A stretch of 64,000 nucleotides of DNA from Pleurodeles waltl (taxonomy: Eukaryota > Chordata > Amphibia > Caudata > Salamandridae). The stretch lies in contig NC_090446.1 in NCBI RefSeq assembly GCF_031143425.1, positions 656,229,717-656,293,716 of the forward strand, in the 5' to 3' direction. Positions 10,067 to 19,561 of the stretch are shown one piece after another (position 1 is the first letter of the stretch; every line of letters begins with the position of its first letter). Below the pieces are notes generated by a model that had not been told where the DNA came from, made no database searches, and worked only from the letters and a program-made list of their open reading frames with translations. The position numbers and the translations under genes were made by a program.

Positions 10067-12410
10067 ACATAGAAATAGGAGAAAATGGAGCAAAATAAAG
10101 ATATTTCCCCCCGTTGGGTCACCTTACTCCACCTCTCGGGTGGCGTAGGCTTTTGATGCTTTCCCAGGTTTACAAAACCTTGTAAATCTGAAAATGTGTC
10201 AAAATCCATGGATATTGCATGGGAGCAGCCACTCAACACCCATGAAAATGCTTCCCTGACGCAAAGTGAGGCAACACAGTGACTTGCGCTGCATTGCCTT
10301 ACTCAATATCTACAAGGCCATGAAAAGCCACGCAAAGTCACTTTGCGTGGCCTTGTAGTTATGGGCCACCAGTCCATCACTTACTACAGCTGAGTGACAG
10401 GGCAGGGCCACTAATTCTCAGTGGCAGCAACAGGGAGAAGTGGAGGGCACTTAAGTTTGAAGTGTGCATGTCTGGATGGCTGTCGCATGACAGCCTGCGA
10501 AAGTGAGATCCATACTTTAAACTTAAGTTTAAAATGCAGCCCAAGCTGTCTTAGATAGCTGGGTGGGGCAAGCCCTGGCCCCCAGTGCCTGAGGCAATGT
10601 CAAGCCAGCACGCTCAACCCAATCCTGGTGCTTTTCTCATGCTGCTTAACATTATAAGCAGTGTAAGAAAAGTGTTTGGAGTGGTTAAGAGTGCTGGCTC
10701 TGAAACCACATGCTGACTAACTGGAGAACACCCAGGAGGACTGGAGGAGGTGAATCTGTGGGTAAGTACATGTTTTACGTTTAATGTTATGACCCAGTAA
10801 AAGGCATTAGAGAAACTAGCACTGCCTTGAGCCTTAACTCGAGAGCTCTCAGTCATGGTCCATCATAAACACTGTTTATAATGAGCCATGATTGAGAGCT
10901 TTGGCATTAACTTTAAAGGCATGCAGTATACCTCAGTGCCTGTCAGTAGGTCAAAATGACGGAATTGTTTGCCCCTTACTTCTGCCTGCCGCCAGCTACC
11001 ACTGCCATTCTGTCTGCATCTATGCAGACAACAATTCTTGAACAAAGTTAGGGAAAACCATAACAGAGTGAGAGATGCAGCAAATCATAGGAAAGAAGCC
11101 CCAGAAGTTGAAATGATGAGAAAATGAAAGCGAGAGTGCAGGAAGGATGAGGGAATGGTTTGTCATATAACAAGAAGTAATTGTGGCAAGAAGGAAGGGT
11201 CAAAGAATAAAAGAACTGATGGATGGAAGGGTGAATCAACATTGCAATGGATGGAAGGATGGATGGATGGATAGAGGGTTAAATCACTTATTAAATAAGC
11301 ATTTGCAATGCAATGGGTCTTGTATTTGCTCGAGTTAGAGCTATAAGCGTTGTAAACTCATAACTGGACTTTTCTTGCCACATAACATGAAAATCAAAAG
11401 TAAAACGGTTTCACATAAGCGAGCCGATTTCCAGCGCTATGGCCACCATGAGCATCAGCGATAAGGACAGACAAAAAAGGAAAAAGAAGTTTGCTTGCAG
11501 TCAAACTTATCGGCAAAAGTGCAAGAGCCATGTAACAGGGGCAGTAGCCAAGGCGGTAACAAAACCTCCCCAAGGAGGGACAAACGTAAAGCATTTACCA
11601 ATGTCATCAAAGGATTTTTGAAGGGCAAGCCTACGAATGAGTGATAGTAATGGGGGCGAGATGGGCGTTGTTAAAAGCCCAGAAACACACCACCACATCG
11701 GAAAAGCAGCGCATGCGCGTTGCTATGCTTGACCTAAAATTGGATGGATCGGTAAAAGGATAATGGATGCAGTGGTAAAAGGATGAGTAGAAATGTATAA
11801 AGATGGATAACTTAAAGGCTTAATGGATTTAGAAATAGATGGACAGAAAGAGAAACTTTTTCTACGGTGGGTAAGGCTTATTCGCTTCACATACTCGATG
11901 ACATTTGAGGTGTGGATCAAAGTGTGGAGTATTTAAATTTTATGGCTATAGACATGCGTACTGATATAGTTTTACTTTGAGTACATTGATTAGTGAGTGA
12001 AGATTCATGTCTTGTGAATCAGAAACTTGAAATTACAACCCTAAATTATGCTATTTGTGCACCCATCTATCATCTGGGTGTATAAATAGCTATGTGAATC
12101 GGGGCCATTTTGCTTTAGTATTGGATAGTAAAATAGTTGTTTTCTTTTCAACTGATGAAAACTGGTGGGAACGTCTGTAAATCCATCCAACCTCACACAT
12201 GGTGTGCACATTCCACCACCTGTGGAGCTGAAGTACATACAAAAACAACTTGACCATATGGATGCTATGTTAGAAGTTTGGAGGACAGGCTGGACGGTGA
12301 TGCCATTAGTTGTAGATTCAACATGTTAATCTCTTCCGTTATATCACGTTTTCTGTCCCAAAAGAACGTCACTAATTCCAATACAAAAAGTAGAAGTCAT
12401 AGCAAACTTA
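10067..12410. other. Unassigned interval with small repeats
   Basis: No gene is recognisable. It includes a GGAT tetranucleotide tract (about 11,218-11,275) and a block at about 11,400-11,710 of moderate GC content (AAACCTCCCCAAGGAGGGAC, GTTAAAAGCCCAGAAACAC) that looks like a piece of an interspersed repeat I cannot name. Confidence 0.35.
10310..10361. repeat. Inverted repeat (hairpin)
   Basis: CTACAAGGCC plus CCACGCAAAGT on the left pairs with ACTTTGCGTGGCCTTGTAG on the right, with one unpaired insertion. It may be the core of a decayed foldback MITE. Confidence 0.45.
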
Positions 12411-12537
12411 GGCCCACATTTATACTTTTTTATCGCTGCATTTGCGTCGTTTTTGGACAATTGTATTTTGTAAGTTTGGGCTGCTGTTGCATAAAAAAAC
12501 GACGCAAATGTGGCACTAGAAAGTATAAATATGGGCC
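12411..12537. mobile_element. Foldback MITE, 127 bp, TTA duplication
   Basis: Left end GGCCCACATTTATACTTTTT; right end in reverse complement GGCCCATATTTATACTTTCT. TTA flanks both sides (12,408-12,410; 12,538-12,540), a TWA target as in PIF/Harbinger. The arms continue inward (GCATTTGCGTCGTTTTT / AAAAACGACGCAAATG), so nearly the whole element folds. Confidence 0.8.
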
Positions 12538-13549
12538 TTAGTACTTGTTCTGATGTTTTGGAGTACGATGAACAAATTGCAGTAACCTGAACTATTATTG
12601 GTTATAGTGTCTCTCCTCGTGTAAGTTTGCATGCAAACTTTCACAAAGTACAATTGTTTTATTCTTAAGTCTTCAAAACTCGAATATGACTCTGACACTG
12701 AAAAATGAACTGTACTCTCAACACAATGAAACCTCACAATTACCGATTGACAGAGATGAGAAAATGTAGGTGTAGATGGAAATAAGTCAAAATCATGGGA
12801 GGCCATCACTGATACTGTATATGTAGTCTAGCAATTCTCCAAAATGATAAGCAAGGAATCATGTAAGCGCAAAGCTTCAATTGATCAAAGTTGGTGCAAG
12901 TCACATTAAGGGAGCATCTGCTTGTAGTTTATGTAGTGTGACAATAATACTCTTCCATTTTCTAGATTTTACGTTTTCTGGACTTTTGCCCATAGTAACA
13001 GCTTTCACCACTGGCTTCCCATTAGATAAGCCTAGCACTGTTGTGCATACTATCGACCTCAGGGGGTCTCTTGAAGGCAGTTGAAGAAACACAAAGTAAA
13101 CAACAAGCTTACTTTCTATAGTTTCTGCTGCTTTCTCTTCCCCTCGGCAATTAGTATGAAGTTGAGGATCAAGGAATGACCAAATGAACAACAATAAGAT
13201 GTCACATGTGTCAAAGGATGGCTTCAGTTGCCCTAGGAATTTTGTTGAGCCACCGTCCATTGTGTGCTCTTTGTAAAAAGCGACATGTACCTCTCACGGT
13301 AAGCAAAATCCCTGAAATGCCTGTTGTACACAGGCACGTAAACGTTGAATATTTACTGTTACTTTAGGATCCTTGTCTTATCAAAAAAGCATACCAGGTG
13401 ACAAATAACATGTAATAATCCATAATTGATCTTCACATGTCTTCAAAAACAGTTTTTTTTCTTTCTAAGAATAAAACTGATCATAATAAAAGTTAGGATC
13501 AACATCTGATGTCAGACATCCGTTCCTTCTTCATGTTGTGAGGTGTCTA
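12538..13549. other. Unassigned interval
   Basis: Nothing identifiable. The 119-codon minus-strand ORF (13,260-12,901) has no family motif that I recognise. Confidence 0.35.
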
Positions 13550-14290
13550 AAGGATTTGCAGTATGATGTTATCATGGTGGTTCTGGACAGTAAGGACAGT
13601 AAAGCCCCTGGCCCAGACGGTGTTCCTATCAATTGTTAAAGGCTAACTTATTCCTGTAGGGTCCTATCTTGATCAGAGTGTTTGGGGCCAGTTTAAGTTC
13701 AGGTATTCTGGACTCATGGTCAGAGTCAGTCATGGTCAGAATCAGTCCACTAACTGTGACCCTACCTGCTATTGACGCATATCCCTACTTGAAGCATTAT
13801 TAAAAGCTACAGGGAAAATTTTATTGAGTTGTCTCAAAGAATGGGCTGAAGCTTCTAACATCCGATCAGACCTTCAGTATGGTTTTCGTAGAGGGCTGGG
13901 AACAACCAAGCAAGGGCTCAACCTCAACTTGTTCATTGCCAAATACACCTTAATAAAAAAGGTCAGTTGTGTCTGGCCTTTGTTGGCCTGTTGGGTGCAT
14001 TCAAATGTGTCCCTCACAGCCAACTGTGAGCTGCTCTATCTGACAATGGAGTGGGTCTACTGATAATTGCCTTCGTTAGAGAAATATACTCCAGGAGAAA
14101 GGCTAGGGCGCCCTGTGGCTGCAAAGGTGAATGCACTGGTGCTTTTAAGCTTGAAAGAGGGGTCACCCAGGAATGTCTCTTAGTGCCTTTTTTGTTCACC
14201 TTGTATGCCAGGTATCTTTAACCAGTCAATCACGAGCTACCAGTAGCTCCCAAACACCTTCAGAATTGCTCACATCTATGAGTTTATTTT
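13550..14290 (+). pseudogene. Decayed LINE reverse transcriptase, N-terminal half of palm
   Basis: Conceptual translation across several frames gives the landmarks of a non-LTR retrotransposon RT: SKAPGPDGVP near 13,590, a degenerate FVGLLGAFKCV corresponding to motif A near 13,980, then RGVTQECLLVPFLFTLYA near 14,155-14,205, corresponding to the RGxxQGCPLSPxLF block. Several frameshifts and stops break it. A plus-strand LINE C-terminal piece at 19,000-19,561 may be the other end of the same insertion, with the minus-strand L2 lodged between. I do not assign a clade. Confidence 0.6.
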
Positions 14291-14899
14291 GAATGAAGCA
14301 CAGGTTTGCATTATCATTTTGAAGTTAAGGAAAGGCTGTAATTATTTTACATTATTAGGGCCTGATAATGGGCAGTGCTCAGTCAGCTTTATGACCCAAG
14401 CACAAAGGTGAAGGACTTAAGCACTGAGGCATTTAACTCTTAAATAAAAGTCCTTGTCAACTCAATTTGGAGTATGAAAACAAAATGGTGTTACTGAATG
14501 CTGTTAAATGGGAGAATATTCCAATAAAAAATTACCTTAAGAATTAAGTGAACTCTTCATTTGAAATTTCTTTCATTTTAAAGTGTCACATTTACAAACA
14601 GCAGGCCTCTTTCTCCCATTTGCCAGTAGACACTGTGCCATATGTATAACTGAAAAATACAATCTTTTTTTTAATGAGAGAAATTTAAAGGGCAGAAGAA
14701 TGATCCATATTTTGAACATTATTGCAGAACGTTTTTCTGCACTTTAAATTTCTCTCATTTAAAAATAAAAATTATTAGATGTTTGTGTTATACATGTAAT
14801 GGTGCTTCATATGGAGAAAGGCATGTCCTGTGCCACAAGTGCTTACAACACAGGGTGCCAGTCACCCATACACATATATCCCATTCATACGCACACATG
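14291..14899. other. Unassigned interval with foldback
   Basis: Expected to be the older LINE, but no reading frame is followable. It contains the inverted repeat at 14,663-14,769, listed separately. Confidence 0.35.
14663..14769. repeat. Foldback inverted repeat
   Basis: AATGAGAGAAATTTAAAG at 14,673-14,690 is perfectly repeated in reverse complement at 14,742-14,759. Pairing continues inward (GCAGAA/TTCTGC) and outward through T-rich/A-rich flanks, giving arms of about 35 bp with few mismatches around a loop of about 37 bp. Confidence 0.6.
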
Positions 14900-14980
14900 A
14901 TCAATCAATCAATCAATCAATAATTTATAAAGCGCGCTATGTACCCGTTAGGGTTTCGAGGCGCTGGGGGGGAGGTGCTG

Positions 14981-17900
14981 CTATCGTTCGAAGAGCCATG
15001 TCTTGAGGAGTCTCCTGAAGGTGAGGAGGTCCTGGGTCTGGCGTAGTGAGGTAGGGAGTGCGTTCCAGGTCTTGGCGGCGAGGTAGGAGAAGGATCTGCC
15101 GCCAGAGGTCTTGCGCTGGATTCGGGGGACGATGGCGAGGGCAAGATTGGCAGAGCGTAGTTGACGTGAGGGAACATAGAAGTTGAGTCTGGTGTTCAGG
15201 TAGGTGGGTCTGGTGTCGTGTAGAGCCTTGTGTGCGTGGGTGAGGAGTTTAAAGGTGATCCTCTTGTCCACGGGGAGCCAGTGGAGGTCCCTCAGGTGAG
15301 GGGAGATGTGACATCGGCGGGGTATGTCGAGGATCAGGCGGGCGGATGCGTTTTGGATGCGTTGGAGTCGTTTGATGTCTTTTGTTGGGATGCCTGTGTA
15401 GAGTGCGTTGCCGTAGTCGAGTCTGCTACTGACGAGGGCTTGGGTTACCGTCTTTCTGTTTCCTGTTGGAATCCACTTGAAGATCCTGCGGAGCATGCGG
15501 AGGGTGTTAAAACAGGAGGATGAGACTGCGTTGGCCTGTTTGGACATGGTGAGGGCGGAGTCGAGGATGAAGCCGAGATTTTGTGCGTGGTTGGCTGGGG
15601 TGGGAGGAGGGCCTAGGGCGGAGGGCCACCACGAGTCGTTCCAGGCCGAGGGGGTGCGTCCGAGGATGAGGACTTCCGTCTTGTCGGAGTTAAGTTTTAG
15701 GCGGCTGTTGCTCATCCATTCGGCGATGGATTTCAGTCCCTCGTGAAGGTTGGCTTTGGCGGTGAGAGGATCTTTGGTCAGGGAGAGGACGAGCTGGGTG
15801 TCGTCGGCGTAGGAGATGATGCTGAGGTTGTGCTGGCGGGCCAGTTGTGCGAGGGGGGCCATGTAGACGTTGAATAGCATTGGGCTTAGTGAGGAGCCTT
15901 GGGGGACGCCGCAGATGAGGTTGGTGGCTTTGGAGTGGAAAGGTGAGAGTCGGACCCTCTGGGTTCTGTCGGAGAGAAAGGAGGAGATCCAGTTGAGGGC
16001 TTTGTCTTGGATGCCGGCTTCGTGTAGACGGGTTAGTAGGGTGCGGTGGCAGACTGTATCGAAGGTGGCTGATAGGTCTAAGAGGATCAGGGCTGAGGTT
16101 TCGCCGTTGTCCATTTGTAGTCTGATGTCATCTGTGGTGGCGAGGAGTGCAGTCTCTGTGCTGTGGTTTCGTCTGAACCTGGATTGGGAGGGGTCTAGGA
16201 TGGAGTTGTGTTCTAGGTAGTGGGAGAGCTGTGTGTTGACGATCTTCTCGATGACTTTTGCTGGAAAAGGGAGGAGGGAGATTGGACGGAAGTTTTTGAG
16301 ATCGTTGAGGTCAGCCTTAGGTTTCTTGAGGAGAGGTTGGATTTCTGCGTGCTTCCAGCTGTCCGGGAAGGTAGCTGTGTTGAAGGAAAGGTTGATGATC
16401 TTGCGGAGTATGGGGGCGATGGCGACGTCGGCTTTGTTGAAAACGTGATGTGGGCAGGGGTCAGAGGGAGATCCTGAGTGGATGGAGTTCATGGTTTTAA
16501 GGGTTTCGGCGTCGTCTACTTGGGTCCAGGTGGTGATGTGGTCGGCGTGGGAGGAGTTGTTGGGGGTGGGGTCTGGCGGAGGTGAGGTGTTGAAGCTGTC
16601 GTGGATGGCTGCGATTTTCTGGTAGAAGAAGGTGGAGAGATCGTCGCAGAGTTTCTGGGATGGAGGGATGTCGTTGACGTTGGGGTTGCAGAGTTCCTTC
16701 ATGATGCTGAAGAGTTCCTTGCAGTCGTGAGTGTTGTTGTTAAGGAGTTCTGTGAAGTGGGAGCGCTTGGCGAGTCAGATCAGTTGGTGGTGTTTCCGGT
16801 TGGCTTCCTTGACGGTAGCAAGGTTCTCGGGTGTACGCTCGAGGATCCATTTTTTCTGGAGTTTCTGGCAGGTGCGTTTGGAGGTGGTTAGTTCGTCTGT
16901 GAACCAGGCTGTTTTTTTCTTTTCTTGGTTGGCGGTGGGTCTCTTGAGTGGGGCTAGGATGTTGGCGCAGTTGAGGATCCATTGTTGGAGGTTGATGGCG
17001 GCGGAGTCCGGGTCGGTGGGGTCGGGTGGAGGGTTTTTGGCGAGGTTGTTGGTGAGTTGGTCTTTGGTGACTTTTCCCCAGCGGCGGTGAGGCGGAAGAG
17101 GGGTGCGGTGGTGTTCGGTGTTTTTCTTGAAGGAGAAATGGACGCAGTGATGGTCAGTCCAGTGGAGTTCGGAGGTGTGGCTGAAAGAGATGTGTTTGCT
17201 TGAAGTGAAGAGTGGGTCAAGGGTGTGGCCGGCGATGTGGGTGGGAGTGTTGACCAGTTGACGGAGTCCGAGGTTGGAGAGGTTGGTGGTCAGTGATGCG
17301 GTGTTGAGGTCATTGTTGTTCTCCAGGTGGAAGTTTAGGTCTCCTAGGAGGATGTAGTCTGAAGACGCGAGGGCGTGGGTGCTTGCGAGGTCGGAGACGG
17401 TGTCGCTGAAGAGGGCTCTTGGTCCTGGAGGATGGTATATGAGGGTTCCTCTGAGGGTAGTGTTGGGGTCCATGTGAATCTGGAAGTGGAGGTGTTCGGC
17501 TGTTTTGAGGGTGTCGTCCGTGTGGGTATTGATCTTGAGGGTAGCTTTGTGGGCGATGGCTATTCCTCTGCCGATTCCGTTGGTGCGATTTCTTCTGGTG
17601 ATCTTGTAGCCGTCAGGGATGGCAATGGCGATGTCAGGGGCCGAGGAGTCGTTCCTCCAGGTTTCGGTCAGGAAGGCTACGTCTGGGGCGTTGCTGTCGA
17701 GCAGGTCCCAGAGTTCTATGGCGTGCTTTCGTGCGGAGCGTGTGTTGAGGAGGATGCAGTGCAGATAGTTAGTGTTGGTTGTTGCTGGCTTTGTTGTTCT
17801 GTTGCAGGTGAAGTTGCAGGTACGGCAGGAAAAAGGTCCTTTGGTGTGCTTCGGGCTGGCCTGAAAGCACTCTGTGGAGGTGCCGGGCTTGAGGTCGAGG

Positions 17901-18220
17901 AGTTCGCTGGCCGAGTAACGAAGGCATGGGGAGCGAGGGCCAGGGGGGGTGGCGCTGGGCGCGGTCCAGGCGCGGACGGGCGCAGATGGGCTTGCCTCTG
18001 GCGCGCCTCTTGGCGGGGCCGCCGGGAGGCAATGGCAGGGAGAGAACTGCAAGGGGCGAAAACAACAAAAACAAGGCACAAAAAAGTTGGGCATAAAATT
18101 AGAAAAACAGTCACAAAAGTACACTAATGGCACAAAATACAATCGGGGAACAGCAATCAGAGGGGCACAACGGGGGCAGACGTGCAGGAGGCAAGGCGCT
18201 TGAAAAACAATAGAAAACAC
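14981..18220 (-). pseudogene. L2 ORF: AP endonuclease plus reverse transcriptase, one in-frame TGA
   Basis: The two long minus-strand reading frames (18,220-16,775, 481 codons; 16,702-14,981, 573 codons) are in the same frame and are separated only by a TGA at 16,777-16,775, so this is one ORF of about 1,080 codons with a single nonsense change. The first part carries an AP-endonuclease-like domain (LNTRSARKHAIELWDLL, VAFLTETWR, LLGDLNFHLE, WTDHHCVHF). The second carries the RT: FRPISLLPFPAKVIEKIV, LILLDLSATFDTV (motif A), GVPQGSSLSPMLFNVYM (motif B), SYADDTQL (motif C), followed by the conserved C-terminal SRLDYGNALYTG and WLPVDKRITFKLL segments. The protein would nick target DNA and copy the element's RNA in the nucleus. 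The start codon is uncertain; the first Met is simply the longest choice. The long plus-strand ORFs here are antisense shadows. Confidence 0.85.
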
Positions 18221-18345
18221 TTACAGGACGGCGAAAAGTGGCACAATCAGAAGGGGCACGACGGGGGCAGAAGCGCAAGGAGGCAAGGCGCTGAAAATAT
18301 TGAAAAACACTTACAGGACGGCGGAAAGCGGCACACGGGTCAAGT
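18195..18345 (-). repeat. 90-bp duplicated unit in L2 5' region
   Basis: ACTTACAGGACGGCG recurs at 18,219 and 18,309 (plus-strand coordinates), with similar flanks (GGCAAGGCGCT upstream, GGCAC downstream and a GGGGCA(C/G)(A/G)ACGGGGGCAG segment). Repeated 5' UTR units act as promoters in some LINEs; that role here is an inference. Confidence 0.6.
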
Positions 18346-18539
18346 GAAGCTTGCTAGAGCCCACTAGACACCAGGGATGAGGCGCAGGAGGATGCCTGCG
18401 GGTGGAGGAGGGCCTCGAACACGCTAGCAGCAGCGTGGGCGGGGGTCAGAGGAAGGAGACAGCAGGTTGGTGCTGCGGACGTGGGGGGCGAGCTCTAGAC
18501 CTAAGGCAGGTCATCAGGCATCCCCAGAAAACATGCTCT

Positions 18540-18999
18540 CACTGACACATGGCAGTCCTTTCATAGTGCCCCTAATCAAAGTATTTAGTTCAAAGTATAC
18601 AATCTGGCTCTATGAACATTAGGCTTAAAGTCAATGAAGCTTGGTGTGGGAATATCTGGTAATGAGTGAGTTGTTTAGCCTTTACTAGCTCACAATGCTT
18701 TTCATTGTAGCTTTCACTACAGCCCTGTTGCATGCCAATAGGATAGGGTCCATACTAAGTGATAATTCTCAAGACCTTCCCCAAATTCGCCACAGACCAA
18801 TCCGTGTCTCCTGTAAACTGACAATGCTGTTCTTATGTGACGTACCCCTTTGGGCTTGCAGAGAACACTCTCCTGTTTTAGTAACCACATGTCTGAGTTT
18901 GGCCTGATTGAAAAGAAAACAAGACATTTGTTATGAAATGTGGGAGGAACACAAGGAAGTGGCAGAATCTTTTACCAGGTGATTCTAAGTTAGGTTTAG
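18540..18999. other. Unassigned interval
   Basis: No family motif found. It probably belongs to the older plus-strand LINE interrupted by the L2. Confidence 0.3.
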
Positions 19000-19561
19000 C
19001 CCAAAATTCTCTTATCTGGGTATTTTATTAGACAAAGACGATACGTAATCTTCTGCAGTGTATAATAGGAAGTCGCCCTTTACTAAATCTGTAAATGCCC
19101 TTTTAAAGTTTGCTGCCTAATTTGGTGCTAAACCTGTGAGTGAGATGCTTTCTATTTATAATTTAAAATGTGTTTCTGTTGCTCTCTATGCGGCTGGCTC
19201 CTGGGGATATGCCAAATGTAACTACCTTCAGTTGATTGGGAACTACTTCCTTAAGAATCTTTTATTGTCTCCTAAAAGGTGTTCCACTTCTGTATGTCAT
19301 TCTGAACTGGGGATGAGGTTTTTAGCCAACCTGACAAAAATTTGGCCAATTTTTATGTGGTACAAGATATGGGTCTCCAAAATTACTATTTTAAATCAAT
19401 CACTTATCGATGATTGCTGTAGGTTGAATGATTTTCACCTTATACCCAGGTTTAAGTTTGTTAAGCAGTTTGCATCAGATATTGGACATGTAGAGTATTT
19501 TTCTGCACCTGAAGCACTACTCACAGTTAGTAGAAATTATCTTAGGAAAGGTCTGATTTAG
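19000..19561 (+). pseudogene. LINE C-terminal fragment
   Basis: The open frame at 19,136-19,561 (141 codons) reads ALYAAGSWGYAKCN, LIGNYFLKNLLLSPKRC, SVCHSELGM. This matches the pattern of the post-RT region of non-LTR elements (LYGAExWG, xFLRxILGLPxxTPxxxLxxELG). Upstream, out-of-frame text resembling a YLGILLD segment is present. It is probably the 3' portion of the LINE represented at 13,550-14,290. Confidence 0.5.

Larger units (their letters stand above)
14900..18530 (-). mobile_element. Near full-length L2-type LINE
   Basis: On the minus strand the order is a GC-rich 5' region (about 18,530-18,220), a long ORF with endonuclease then reverse transcriptase, a short 3' UTR, and a tail of ATTGA repeats at 14,900-14,922. 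A GCGCTTTATAAATTATTGATT-like 3' end with a short tandem tail is characteristic of the L2 clade. The coding part is nearly intact, so the copy is young compared with its surroundings. The 5' border is approximate and target duplications were not identified. Confidence 0.8.

Noticed and set aside
17375..18127. 250-codon plus-strand ORF
   Set aside because: Antisense of the L2 endonuclease region; Gly/Val-rich composition and no family motif.
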